Source: Azadirachta indica
Taxonomy: Eukaryota > Streptophyta > Magnoliopsida > Sapindales > Meliaceae
Direction: 5' to 3'
DNA: 64,000 nt
Assembly (NCBI GenBank): GCA_022749755.1
Contig: CM040441.1
Coordinates: 10,541,475 to 10,605,474 of the forward strand
Shown here: piece by piece, positions 23,303-33,759 of the stretch
How the letters are laid out: each line of letters opens with the position of its first letter
Numbering within the stretch: the stretch's first letter is position 1
Notes under the pieces: generated by a model
What the model was told of the DNA's origin: nothing
The model's input: the letters and a program-made list of their open reading frames with translations, nothing else
The model's database searches: none
Program-made: the position numbers and the translations under genes

Positions 23303-23611
23303 CTAAAATCCACTTCTAATAATCTCTCCATGAACATATCGACCAACATTAACATTATAAATACTCGCACACGCCTTTAGCAATGGCAAAAATGTATATT
23401 CATCTGGTAAAATACTCATTTCATCATGAGTGGCGTGCCACAACATACTCACCTTTTCCTTCAAAAATTCATCACATTTCCCTTTTTTGTTGGATAGTGT
23501 TTCCGATAAGTTTTCAGCCTTGGCCCCAATTTCATTTTTTGCAAAGACTCCTTCCAAAGCATGAAGCAACGATAAGAACCCGCCCTCATCAATATACTTT
23601 TGAGCCGCCAA
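23303..23611 (-). pseudogene. PPR-protein gene fragment captured in the long-TIR element
   Basis: Open frame without an ATG. Its C-terminal 38 residues (PDEYTFLPLLKACASI, then GRYVHGEIIRSGF) match the consensus of plant pentatricopeptide repeats (PDEYTF..LLKAC....GR.IH..I.KSG). The preceding 60 residues (YIDEGGFLSLLHALEG...) are not PPR-like and may come from another source, making a chimera. No organelle-targeting start and no repeat series, so it is a relic rather than a gene. Confidence 0.6.
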
Positions 23612-23918
23612 GTATCACATTGACAAGCCGCTCAACAGATCGACAATTTTAAGCTCGATGCTCATTCATTTATATAGCCAGCTTATCCTCCACTTGCAAA
23701 ACTCTCTTTTTCTCTGCAAATTCATTTCTGCTATGCAATATTTAAGTTAACAAAAAGAAATAGGGAAACTAATCGGTCATTTTACCATAATACCCCGAAA
23801 ATAAACTGTACACTAATGGAGATGGATGGCGTCAGGGGAGGTATGTATTCCTTTTTCCATATCTTCTCTTTAGGTGTTACTTTCCTAAGTTTCAGGGGAG
23901 GTATGTGTTAATTCCCCT

Positions 23919-25316
23919 TACAAATATTGAAATTCTCTCGATATCTTTTTTGGACTACTGAATTTGGATTTTATTCACTATATATATACACGTAATATCA
24001 CAAATTAAGAAGAAAAAGGTTGGGGCTAAGCTAGTTTTCTAGTTCAAATCTTGCGTTTCCAATTAAGTAAACAATTAAAAGTGCAATACCAACATATAAA
24101 TATCTATAAGCTGTGTGTGAAGAGAATCAATGATTTGAATGACTGCAGTTGGTGTGGTCTATTGCAAGGCCTTAATGTTGATTTCTAATTTAATTTGCAT
24201 ATTTTACAAATTACTCAGTTGTCATAAAAGTAGTTATGAAGATTTAATTTAATATTGGCAAGCAGGACTTAATTTTTTTAATATGTTATGTTGTGATGAT
24301 ATCTTGAATTCGATCCAATTTTGGATTTGAATATCTCTTCTTTTGTTATTACAAAATTGAAATTTTCCTTCCATATCATTCAACATGCATTTTGAATGTA
24401 CAGTTTTCTGCACTGGATATTGTTTTAACATTATCGGGTAAACAAAGTTCGATACAGGCGCGTCATTTCATTTGCTAGCTCGAAATTACACTGACATCTT
24501 TATCAACGTTTAATCACTGGACTGGCTAGATTTGCTCGGCCCATATTCTAAGCCAGCTTCATCAAATGAAGTCCTTTTCTGATGGGCTTCTTGGCCCTAA
24601 TCTAACGAGGCCACAGGCTGCCGAAGGCCGCGTGAATAAAATTAAAAATTTGTTCGACTCCTCCATTTCCATAGTTAATTTATTGCGTTGTTAAAGTCAG
24701 ATTTTAACAAATCCAATGCCTATAACTCATTGATTGTTTGATTCCTAAAATAAAGTTAAAAAGCGAAGAAAAGAAATATTAAATTAATAGTATATAATGT
24801 GGATGTACGTACGTACAATTACAAATCAAGAGATGCAAAAATAAAATAAAATAAATGAATAAATAAACGTACAAATGAAAGGATAATGTTGGGCACGGAT
24901 ATGTATAACAGTCAAAAGAAAGAAATTTGTTTTTGTTTATTATTAAAAAAAAAAAAAAAGTTAGATAATGTTTCGTTTGGTCTTTAAGAGATCAAAGGCT
25001 GTGTTTGGTCCATCAGGTCCCAACAACAATCAACTTTTGTCATCTCCAATACAAATTTATAAAAAGTGAAAGTGAAAGTGAAAGCTAAACAAAAACACTT
25101 TCTCCAGTTTGAAAACACCTTTTGACGAATATGATGTAACACATTTTTAACCCAGCTCCATGATTGATTCCCAACCAAACCAATGCAATAATCTCCAAAA
25201 TTTTAACATTTATTTTCCTATCATATCATACTCCTTTTTTATAAATAAAAGAAGTTGTTAATAGAAAATAAAAGATTTTCGACCCCACATATAACATGAT
25301 TGGAGGAATTGTATTT
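23919..25316. other. Intergenic DNA up to the assembly gap
   Basis: AT-rich with A- and T-runs. A moderately GC-rich patch at 24460-24660 has no identifiable domain. A GAAAGT triplet repeat (25067-25084) and short TA runs are present. No gene is supported. Confidence 0.5.
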
Positions 25317-25416
25317 NNNNNNNNNNNNNNNNNNNNNNNNNNNNNNNNNNNNNNNNNNNNNNNNNNNNNNNNNNNNNNNNNNNNNNNNNNNNNNNNNNNN
25401 NNNNNNNNNNNNNNNN
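25317..25416. other. Assembly gap (100 N)
   Basis: Exactly 100 N, the conventional placeholder for a gap of unknown size. The sequence resumes inside LINE copy A, about 65 bases beyond the expected 5' end, judged by alignment with copy B (AACATAGAAATCAC at 25417 equals 28041). Confidence 0.99.
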
Positions 25417-27940
25417 AACATAGAAATCACTTTTCCGGCAACGTTTCCGGCGAGTACAATCTCACCTCCTGCGCCAAAACATTCCTCTCTTGCCGATCTA
25501 CGTTTTGAGGTATGATTCGCATAATTTGAAGCTAAATTTGGGCCGAATTAATTTGAAATTCGGCTACTATTCATCCAATAGTAATCCGAATTTGATTTGA
25601 TCTCCTTGGCTAGTTTTCTTCGTCCTCGACCTATTATTTTGAAATATGTTAATGTTGGGGCATTTTGGAAACGTTTAAATGCCTTTGGTTGTGATTTTTC
25701 GGGTTTTTTCCGGAAATTTCGAACTTGCTACAATGAATTTCATAAAGCTACAGTAATTTCGTTCCTGCTACAGTATCATTAATTTCTACAGTAATCGTTT
25801 AAGCTACAGTATCGGATTAACAGTATTGGGCTATTGTTCACAGTGTTGGATCAACAGTACTACAGTATTGGGTTAACAGTGCTACAGTTTTGGGTTAACA
25901 GTTGCTACAGTGTTCGGTTAACAGTGCATAGCCATTACTATTTCTACAGTGAAATATGCTACAGTGACTCCGCGAGTTTAGAATATTTCTTGCATCATCA
26001 TGCCCACTCCGGGCAGTGACGGGGGTCGGTAGCCGCCGCCGCCTCTGCCGAACTTTGATACGGACTTTCCGCCACTATCGTCTATGCAACGACCCCCTAC
26101 TACAAACTCTCGACCGTGCAAATCTTTTTTGAATGCCGTCTCCGACTCTCAGGTTTCCAAATCTACCATTCCGCTCAAGCCAATCTCGCTCCATAGAGGA
26201 GAGCCAGCAGTCCTCTTCACAAAAGAGGAAATTCAGACTTTGGCAGCCCCTTTCAAGCTATCATTGGTCGGAAAATTTTCGTTTGGTCGGCCCACAATGC
26301 CAATCATTCGAAAATTTTTTACTTCACTCGGACTCAAAGGGCAGTGCCATGTATCTTTACTAGACCAACGCCATATCCTGATCAGGTTGCAACTCGAGGA
26401 AGATTACACCAGGATTTGGCTACGGCAGATATGGTATGTCAGCGGAAAATCTATGCGAATTTTCAAATGGTCCACCACATTTCGTTGCTCTGAGGAATCT
26501 CCTATTGTACCGATATGGGTATCCTTGCCCTTTCTTCCAGTCCACTTTATGTTGTGCAGGGATGCCCTTTTCTCTATAGCAGCCGCCATCGGCAAGCCTC
26601 TCCGTATAGATCAGGCGACAGCTTCGCTTAACCGACCCTCGGTCGCCAGAGTGCTCATAGAGTATGATATTTCTCAACCTTTGATACAGAGACTTTGGAT
26701 TGGCGAGGGCGACGACGGATTCTGGCAGGATATCATATTTGAGAGAGTTCCGCAATATTGTGGAGCATGCAAACATTTGGGACACTCTCGGGACGAGTGT
26801 TATATTGCCAGACCAGAACTACGAGTTGCGTCCAAGTCTAACCAATCAGTTTTCACGCAGACTCGAGAGAAGCAGGGGCAGCTAATAACGGATGATAAAG
26901 GAACACAGTCGATGGGGATTACCAAGTCTCAATACATTGTCAGAGCCGATCATAGGGGTCATTCGAGGACAGATACAATGGCAGAATCTAGCGAGAGACT
27001 TACACCGATTCAGGACCCATCAATTCAGCATGCCCCACTTGATGAGAGTAGAGACACCACAAGCGGACAGGAACAGTCAATGACAGAGCCGACTCACCTG
27101 ATAGGTAGTGAGGAGGCCGACATTGAGCATGAGACTCGAGATACCACAGACGGTCAAGATCCAACCATGCAACCACCTACAGAGGCAATAACCATAGAGA
27201 GAGTCAACATAGAGGCCAAGATCATTACAGAAACACCTCAGGAGACTATCACCACAGAGAGCGCTGTCTCATTACTAGAGGACACCACTCATGCGACACC
27301 TCTAGCAGTGGGACTAACAGAGAGGGTAGATGAGATAGTAGAGACTACTCATGTGACACCACTGGTTGCCCCAGTCAGAGCAACTACTCAAGAGCAATAT
27401 GCAATGGGTAGGCGCATTCCAGACCCAAATAACCCTAATGTGGTTACAGTGGAATTTTTACCGCCGATTGTTCCTGTTTATAGATCAGAAGATTATATCA
27501 CTGAGGGGACAGTCGATGAGGAGGAGCTCGCATGTGAGCTTAACACAGAGGATACTCGTATACCTACAGTCAGCCCGATAGTTCGTCAGAACACGAGCCG
27601 AGTTGGCAGAAGCATTCGGGCCGAGGATTTAGAGCCCAGTGACGACGATATGCACGACGACTACTATGGATTTCCAGACGATTTTCATGTGGATAACTCT
27701 CATCAGCGTGTTAGGAGATCATTTCGTATTCGTAGTCGTAGACGTAGGTATTAAACTTTTATTATCATTTAATTGTTTTCAGCAACTTATTGTATTTTTC
27801 ATTGTATTTTTCATTATCTCCGAAGGTAAGGTTTTATGTCCCCCTTCAGTATTGTACTTTCAGATATTTTCATTAATGAACAGATAGGGGTCCGGCCTAA
27901 CCCCCCACCATTTGGTGGCTTTTAATAAAAAAAAAAAAAA
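25417..27940 (+). mobile_element. Telomeric LINE family 1, copy A (ORF1-only)
   Basis: CTACAGT-rich 5' UTR (25417-25999, first ~65 bases lost in the gap), one ORF1, a ~140-base 3' UTR, the tail GTCCGGCCTAACCCCCCACC with hairpin CCACC-ATTT-GGTGG, and poly(A) to 27940, followed at once by (CCCTAAA)n. There is no endonuclease or RT ORF. Estimated full length is 2.59 kb, almost equal to copies C (2564 bp) and G (2565 bp), so the short form is a lineage and not a random deletion. It is the best preserved family-1 copy. Confidence 0.85.
26000..27754 (+). pseudogene. ORF1 of family 1 copy A (DUF4283-like / CCHC), one nonsense codon
   Basis: The frame starts at ATG 26000 (MPTPGSDGG, as in copies B and C) and is open for 584 codons except for TAG at codon 11, where copies C and G have CAG. 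From Met 29 (26084) it is open to the stop. Numbering from Met 29: DUF4283-like RNA-binding domain at about 48-195 (FKLSLVGKFSFGRP, then IWVSLPFLPVHF and GKPLRID); zinc knuckle C226-x2-C229-x4-H234-x4-C239; acidic/Thr-rich linker at 255-500; Arg-rich C-terminus ending RIRSRRRRY. This is the ORF1 layout of plant L1-type LINEs (RNA-binding, Gag-like). Low-complexity linker repeats contain many TTxE motifs. Confidence 0.85.
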
Positions 27941-27975
27941 CCCTAAACCCTAAACCCTAAACACTAACAATTTTT
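27941..27975. repeat. Telomere-type spacer between copies A and B
   Basis: About four CCCTAAA-like units (the last degenerate), then a T-run, before the CCCGCACTGC start of copy B. The junction with the poly(A) of copy A reads AAACCCTAAACCC. Confidence 0.9.
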
Positions 27976-29727
27976 CCCGCACTGCTACAGTACATATTTT
28001 CTACAGTAACAATTTCTCTCAAATGCTACAGTAACGTCCAAACATAGAAATCACTTTTCCGGCCACGTTTCCGGCGAGTGCAATCTCACCTACTGCGCCA
28101 AAACATTCCTCTCTCGCCGATCTACGTTTTGAGGTATGATTTGCATAATTTCATGCTAAATTTGGGCCGAATCAAGCATTTGAAATTTGGTTACTATTCA
28201 TCCAATAGTAATCCGAATTTGATTTGATCTCCTTGGCTAGTTTTCTTCGTCCTCGACCGATTATTTTGAAATATGTTGATGTTGGGGCTTTTTGGAAACG
28301 TTTAGATGCCTTTGGTTGTGATTTTTAGGGTTTTTTCCTGAAATTTCGAACTTGCTACAGTGAATTTCATAAAGCTACAGTAATTTCGTTCCTGCTACAG
28401 TGCGTTTGATCTCTACAGTGATTGTTTGTGCACAGTATCATTAATTTCTACAGTAATCGTTTAAGCTACAGTATCGGATCAACAGTATTGGGCTATTGTT
28501 AACAGTGTTGGATCAACAGTACTACAGTTTTGGGTTAGCAGTACTACAGTTTTGGGTTAACAGTTACTACAGTGTTCGGTTAACAGTGCATAGCCGTTAC
28601 TATTTGTACAGTGGAAAATGCTACAGTGATTCCTCGAGTTTAGAATATTTCTTGCATCATCATGCCCACTCCGGGCAGTGACGGTGGTCGGCCGCCGCCG
28701 CCGCCTCCACCGAACTTTGATACGGACTTTCCGCCACTATCGTCTATGCAACGACCCTCTACTGCAAGCTCTCGACCGTGCAAATCTTTTTTGGATGCCG
28801 TCTCCGACTCTCAGGGTTCCAAATCTACCATTCCACTCAAGCCAATCTCGCTCCACAGAGGAGAGCCAGCAGTCCTCTTCACAAAAGAGGAAATTCAGAC
28901 TTTGGCAGCCCCTTTCAAGCTATCATTGGTCGGAAAATTTTCGTTTGGTCGGCCGACAATGCCAATCATTCGAAAATTTTTTACTTCACTCGGACTCAAA
29001 GGGCAGTGCCATGTATCTTTACTAGACCAACGCCATATCCTGATCAGGTTGCAACTCGAGGAAGATTACACCAGGATTTGGCTACGGCAGATATGGTATG
29101 TCAGCGGAAAATCTATGCGAATTTTCAAATGGTCCACCACATTTCGTTGCTCTGAGGAATCTCCTATTGTACCGATATGGGTATCCTTGCCCTTTCTTGC
29201 AGTCCACTTTATGTTGTGCAGGAATGCCCTTTTCTCTATAGCAGCCGCCATCGGCAAGCCTCTCCGTATAGATCAGGCGACGGCTTTGCTTAACCGACCC
29301 TCGGTCGCCAGAGTGCTCATAGAGTATGATATTTCTCAACCTTAGATACAGAGACTTTGGATTGGCGAAGGCGACGACGGATTCTGGCAGGATATCATAT
29401 TTGAGAGAGTTCCGCCATATTGTGGAGCATGCAAACATTTGGGACACTCTCGGGACGAGTGTTATATTGCTAGACCAGAACTACGAGTTGCGTCCAAGTC
29501 TAACCAATCAGTTTTCACGCAGACTCGAGAGAAGTAGGGGCAGCTAATAACGGATGATAAAGGAACACAGTCGATGGGGATTACCAAGTCTCAATACATT
29601 GTCAGAGCCGATCATAGGGGTCAATCGAGGACAGATACAATGGCAGAATCTAGCGAGAGACTTACACCGATTCATAGGGGTCCGGCCTAACCCCCCACCA
29701 TTTGGTGGCTTTTAATAAAAAAAAAAA
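27976..29727 (+). mobile_element. Telomeric LINE family 1, copy B (internally deleted)
   Basis: Complete 5' end CCCGCACTGCTACAGTA, 5' UTR with about 13 CTACAGT motifs, 5' 60% of ORF1, then an abrupt jump near 29673 from ORF1 (ACCGATTCA) into the terminal tail (TAGGGGTCCGG), hairpin and poly(A). About 0.85 kb is missing relative to copies A, C and G. The poly(A) is followed by CCCTAAA. Confidence 0.88.
28662..29680 (+). pseudogene. ORF1 fragment of copy B
   Basis: ATG 28662 (MPTPGSDGG), Pro-rich N-terminus, intact DUF4283-like part; nonsense TAG at about 29344 (after EYDISQP). The frame then continues through a good knuckle (CGACKHLGHSRDEC) to a second TAG at about 29535, where copy A has CAG. 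The rest is lost by the internal deletion. The second stop is shared with copy C. Confidence 0.85.
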
Positions 29728-30058
29728 CCCTAAACCCTAAACCCTAAACCCTAAAACCCTAAACCCTAAACCCTAAACCCTTAGCCCTAAAACCCTGAGC
29801 CCTAAAACCCTGAGCCCTCAAACCCTGAGCCCTGAACCCTGAACCCTGAACCCTGAGCCCTGAGCCCTGAGCCCTGAACCCTGAGCCCTGAGCCCTGAGC
29901 CCTGAGCCCTAAACCCTAAACCCTAAACCCTAAAACCCTAAAACCCTAAAACCTAAACCCTGAACCCTATACCCTAAAACTCTAAAAAACCCTAAAAAAC
30001 TCTAAACCCTAAACACTAAGCCTAAACCCCAAAAACCCTAAACCCTTTAACCCTTTAA
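29728..30058. repeat. Degenerate telomere array with CCCTGAG/CCCTGAA variants
   Basis: Starts as good CCCTAAA, then about 100 bases (29790-29920) of CCCTGAG and CCCTGAA heptamers, then CCCTAAA/CCCTAAAA again. Plus-strand polarity is the C-rich strand. Confidence 0.9.
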
Positions 30059-30358
30059 CCCTACGTAAATAGACAAGTTAAGGGCTTCCATGACAATGAG
30101 GTCCTTCTTGCATGGGCTTGGGCTTGCTTTGATGATAGGGGTAGGCTTCTTGTGTTTTGGCCCTTCTGTGGGCTGGAATCGAGGAAAGCAGGCGTGACAG
30201 GCCCAAGTCTGAATTTGTAGGACTTTCTTTGATGGTTCATGGTTGCGGGTGTTCTGTTAATCCGCACAGGACCGGGTAGGCCGAGGGTTAGAAGGACGCC
30301 TTAACGCCTTCTCCTGTGAGTTGCCTTTCTGAGGCTAACCCGTCATACCCCTGAATCC
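30059..30358. other. 300-bp non-telomeric island inside the telomere array
   Basis: GC-balanced unique-looking sequence between two telomere-repeat tracts (starts CTACGTAAATAGACAAG, ends near CCCGTCATACCCCTG). It has no similarity to the LINE families and no recognisable protein or RNA. Probably a captured fragment or filler DNA. Confidence 0.6.
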
Positions 30359-30700
30359 CAAAACCCGAAACTCTAAAACCTTAAACCCTAAACCCCAAAC
30401 CCTAAAATCCTAAACCCTAAACCGTAAAACCCTAAACCCTAAAACCCTAAACCCCTAAACCCCAAACCCCAAACCCTAAAATCCTAAACCCTAAAACCCT
30501 AAACTCTAAAACCGTAAACCCTAAAACTTTAAACCCTAAACCCTAAACCTTTCTCCAACCCTAAACCCTAAACTCTAAACCCTGAACCATGAACCCGAAA
30601 CCCTAAACCCCAAACCCAAAACCCGAAACCCTAAAAACCCCAAACCCGAAACCCTAAACCTCAAACCCTAAACCCTAAACCAAACCCGAAATCATTTTTT
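30359..30700. repeat. Degenerate telomere-like array before copy C
   Basis: CCCTAAA mixed with CCCCAAA, CCCGAAA and CCCTAAAA; contains a CCTTTCTCC interruption (about 30548) also seen at 47684-47715. Ends in a T-run at the start of copy C. Confidence 0.88.
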
Positions 30701-33264
30701 CCCGTACTGCTACAGTACCCATTTGCTACAGTAGCATTTTCTCTCAAAATGCTACAATAACGTCCAAACATAGAACTCAAGTTTCCGGCCACGTTTCCGG
30801 CGAGTGCAATCTCACCTCCTACGCCAAAACATTCCTCTCTTGCCGATCTACGTTTTAAGGTATGATTTGCATCATTTCAAGCTAAATTTGGGTCGAATCA
30901 AGTATTTGAAATTTAGTTATTATTCATCCAATAGTAATCTGAATTTGATTTGATCTCCTTGACTAGTTTTCTTCGTCCTCGACCGATTATTTTGAAATAT
31001 GTTGATGTTGGGGACTTTTATAAACATTTATATGCCTTCGATTGTGATTTTTCTGGTTTTTTTTGGAAATTTCGAACTTGCTACAGTGAATTTCCTAAAG
31101 CTACAGTAATTTTTTATCTCTACAATGATTGTTTGTGCACAGTATCATTGATTTCTACAGTAATTGTTTAAGTTACAGTATCAAATCAACAGTATTGGCT
31201 ATTGTTAACAGTATTGGATCAACAGTGCTACAGTATTGGGTTAACAGTGCATAACCGTTACTATTTCTACAGTGAATTATGCTACAGTGACTCCGCTAGT
31301 TTAGAATATTTCTTGCGCCATCATGCCCACTCCGGGCAGTGACGGTGGCCAGCCGCTGCCTCCGCCAAACTTTGATACGGACTTTCCGCCACTTCCGTCT
31401 ATGCAACGACCTCCTACTACAAACTCTCAACCGTGCAAATCTTTTTTGGATGCCGTCTCCGACTCTCAGGGTTCCAAATCTACCATTCCACTCAAGCCAA
31501 TCTCGCTCCATAGAGGAGACCCAGCAGTCCTCTTCATAAAAGAGGAAATTCAGACTTTGGCAGCCCCTTTCAAGCTATCATTGGTCGGAAAATTTTTATT
31601 GGTCGGCCCACAATGCCAATCATTCGAAAATTTTTTACTTCACTCGGACTCAAAGGGCAGTGCCATGTATCCCTACTACACTAATGCCATATCCTGATCA
31701 GGTTGCAACTCGAGGAATAATACACTAGGATTTGGCTACGGCAGATATGGTATGTCAACGGAAAATCTATGCAAATTTTCAAATGGTCTACGACATTTCG
31801 TTGCTCTGAGGAATCTCCTATTGTACCGATATGGGTATCCTTGCCCTTTCTTGCAGTCCACTTTATGTTGTGCAGGAATGACCTTTTCTCTATAGCAGCC
31901 GCCATCGACAAGCCTCTCCGTATAGATCAGGCGACGGCTTCGCTTAACCGACCCTCGGTCGATAGAGTGCTCGTAGAGTATGATATTTCTCAACCTTTGA
32001 TACAGAGACTTTGGATTAGCGAGGGCGACGACGGATTCTGGCAGGATATCATATTGGAGAGAGTTCCGCCATATTGTGGAGCATGCAAACATTTGGGACA
32101 CTCTCGGGACGAGTGTTATATTGCTAGACCAGAACTACGAGTTGCGTCCAAGTCTAACCAATCAGTTTTCACGCAGACTCGAGAGAAGTAGGGGCAGCTA
32201 ATAACGGATGATAAAGGAACACAGTCGATGGGGATTACCAAGTCTCAATACATTGTCAGAGCCGATCATAGGGGTCAATCGAGGACAGATACAATGGCAG
32301 AATCTAGCGAGAGACTTACACCGATTCAGGACCCATCAGTTCAGCATGCCTCACTTGAGGAGAGTAGAGACACCTAGGCAGACAGGAACAGTCAATGACA
32401 GAGCCGACTCACTTGAAGGCAGTAGGCAGTGAGGAGCCCAACATTGAGCATGAGACTCGAGATACCACAGACGGTCAAGATCCAACCATGGAACCACCTA
32501 TAGAGGCAGTAACCATAGAGAGAGTCAACATAGAGGCTAAGATCATTACAGAGACACCTCAGGAGACCATCACCACAGAGAGCGCCGTCTCATTACTAGA
32601 GGACACCACTCATGCAACACCTCTAACAGTGGCACTAACAGAGAGGGTAGACGAGATAGTAGAGACTACTCAGGTGACACCACTGGTTGTCCCAGTCAAA
32701 GCAACTACTCAAGAGCAATATACAATGGGTAGGCGTATTCCAGACTCAAATAACCCTAATGTGGTTACAGTGGAATTTTTACCGTCGATTGTTCCTGTTT
32801 ATAGATCAGAGGATTATATCACTGAAGGGACAGTCGATGAGGATGAGCTCGCATGTGAGTTTAACACTGAGGCTACTCGTATACATATATAGAGCCTGAG
32901 AGTTCGTTAAAACACGAGTCGAGTTGGCAGAAGCATCCGAGCCGAGGATTTAGAGCGTAGTGACCACAATATGCATGACGACTACTATGGATTTCCAGAC
33001 GATTTTCATGCGATTAACTCTCATCAGCGTGTTAGGAGATCATTTTGTATTCGCAGTCGCAGACGTAGGTATTAAACTTTTCTTATCATTTGATTGTTTT
33101 TCAACTACTTTTTGTACTTTTCATTGCATTTTTCATTATCCCTGAAGGTAAGATTTTATGTCCCCTTTCAGTATTGTACTTTCAGATATTTACATTAGTG
33201 AACAAGTAGGGGTCCGGCCTAACCACCCACCATTTGGTGGCTTTTAATAAAAAAAAAAAAAAAA
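30701..33264 (+). mobile_element. Telomeric LINE family 1, copy C (ORF1-only, 2564 bp)
   Basis: Full length: 5' end CCCGTACTGCTACAGTA, CTACAGT-rich 5' UTR, decayed ORF1, 3' UTR, tail with hairpin CCACC-ATTT-GGTGG, poly(A) ending 33264, then CCGTAAACCCTAAG. Within one base of copy G in length. Confidence 0.88.
31323..33075 (+). pseudogene. ORF1 of copy C, multiply disrupted
   Basis: ATG 31323 (MPTPGSDGG). A frameshift near 31590 removes the FGRP context, stops follow about 31700, TAG at 32187-32189 after the knuckle (shared with copy B), and further breaks near 32377 and 32890. DUF4283 residues, knuckle CGACKHLGHSRDEC and the Arg-rich C-terminus are recognisable along 31.3-33.08 kb. Non-functional. 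Confidence 0.85.
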
Positions 33265-33316
33265 CCGTAAACCCTAAGCCCTAAACCCTAAAACCCTAAA
33301 CCCTAAACCCTTTTCT
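33265..33316. repeat. Telomere-type spacer between copies C and D
   Basis: Six CCCTAAA-like units, then CCCTTTTCT at the start of copy D. Confidence 0.9.
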
Positions 33317-33759
33317 CCCGCACTGCTACAGTACCAATTTGCTACAGTAGTTTTTTCTCTCAACTGCTACAGTACTTTGCTATAGTACCCGAAGACCTAA
33401 ATTCAATTTCCGGTGACTTTTCCGGCAAGTGAATGCACACCTCCGCCACCAAAATAATCCTCATCCTCCGATCTACTCTCTTAGCCACCCTTTCCTTTTA
33501 CTTACCTTCTATTTGAAATCTAATTTCCTGTAAACTTTCGGGTCACTATTCCCCAAAAGATAATTTCTAATTTTAGGCCTATTTCCATGATTTCGGTTGG
33601 CAAATATTGAGGCTGTGATGTTGTTTAAGCATTTAGAGTGATTGATTTTGATTTTTAGTGGTTTTTTAGGACTATATCTCAATTTTTCGCTTTTGCTACA
33701 GTACCTATTCTTCAAACTACAGTATCGTGTTCTTCAAGCTACAGTCACTTTGATCTGAA

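Larger units (their letters stand above)
22266..23918. mobile_element. Long-TIR Mutator-like element with captured gene pieces (Pack-MULE-like)
   Basis: About 115-bp imperfect TIRs: the left starts GGAGAATTAACACATA, and the reverse complement of the right starts GGGGAATTAACACATACC. Both then carry AAGTAACACCTA, a GGAA(A/T)ACATA block with CTCCCCT, and CCATCCAT. A flanking 9-mer pair is only 7/9 (GATAAATAT on the left, TACAAATAT on the right), so the duplication has decayed or the ends are off by a base. The interior is less AT-rich than the flanks and holds a PPR-like fragment on the minus strand, as expected of a Pack-MULE. No transposase is present. Confidence 0.72.

Noticed and set aside
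26404..26785. Antisense open frames of 60-120 codons recurring in LINE copies A, B, C and G
   Set aside because: They recur only because the sense ORF1 is conserved; no independent domain.
25417..27940. Reading copy A as a host zinc-knuckle gene
   Set aside because: Its ORF1, UTRs and poly(A) are repeated in several neighbouring copies with the same ends; it is a transposon ORF1.
27976..28661. CTACAGT motif field as a CRISPR-like array
   Set aside because: Irregular spacing, 7-base motif, no constant repeat/spacer structure, eukaryotic LINE leader.
30061..30267. 68-codon frame in the 300-bp island
   Set aside because: Short, no recognisable motif, overlaps telomere-repeat borders.
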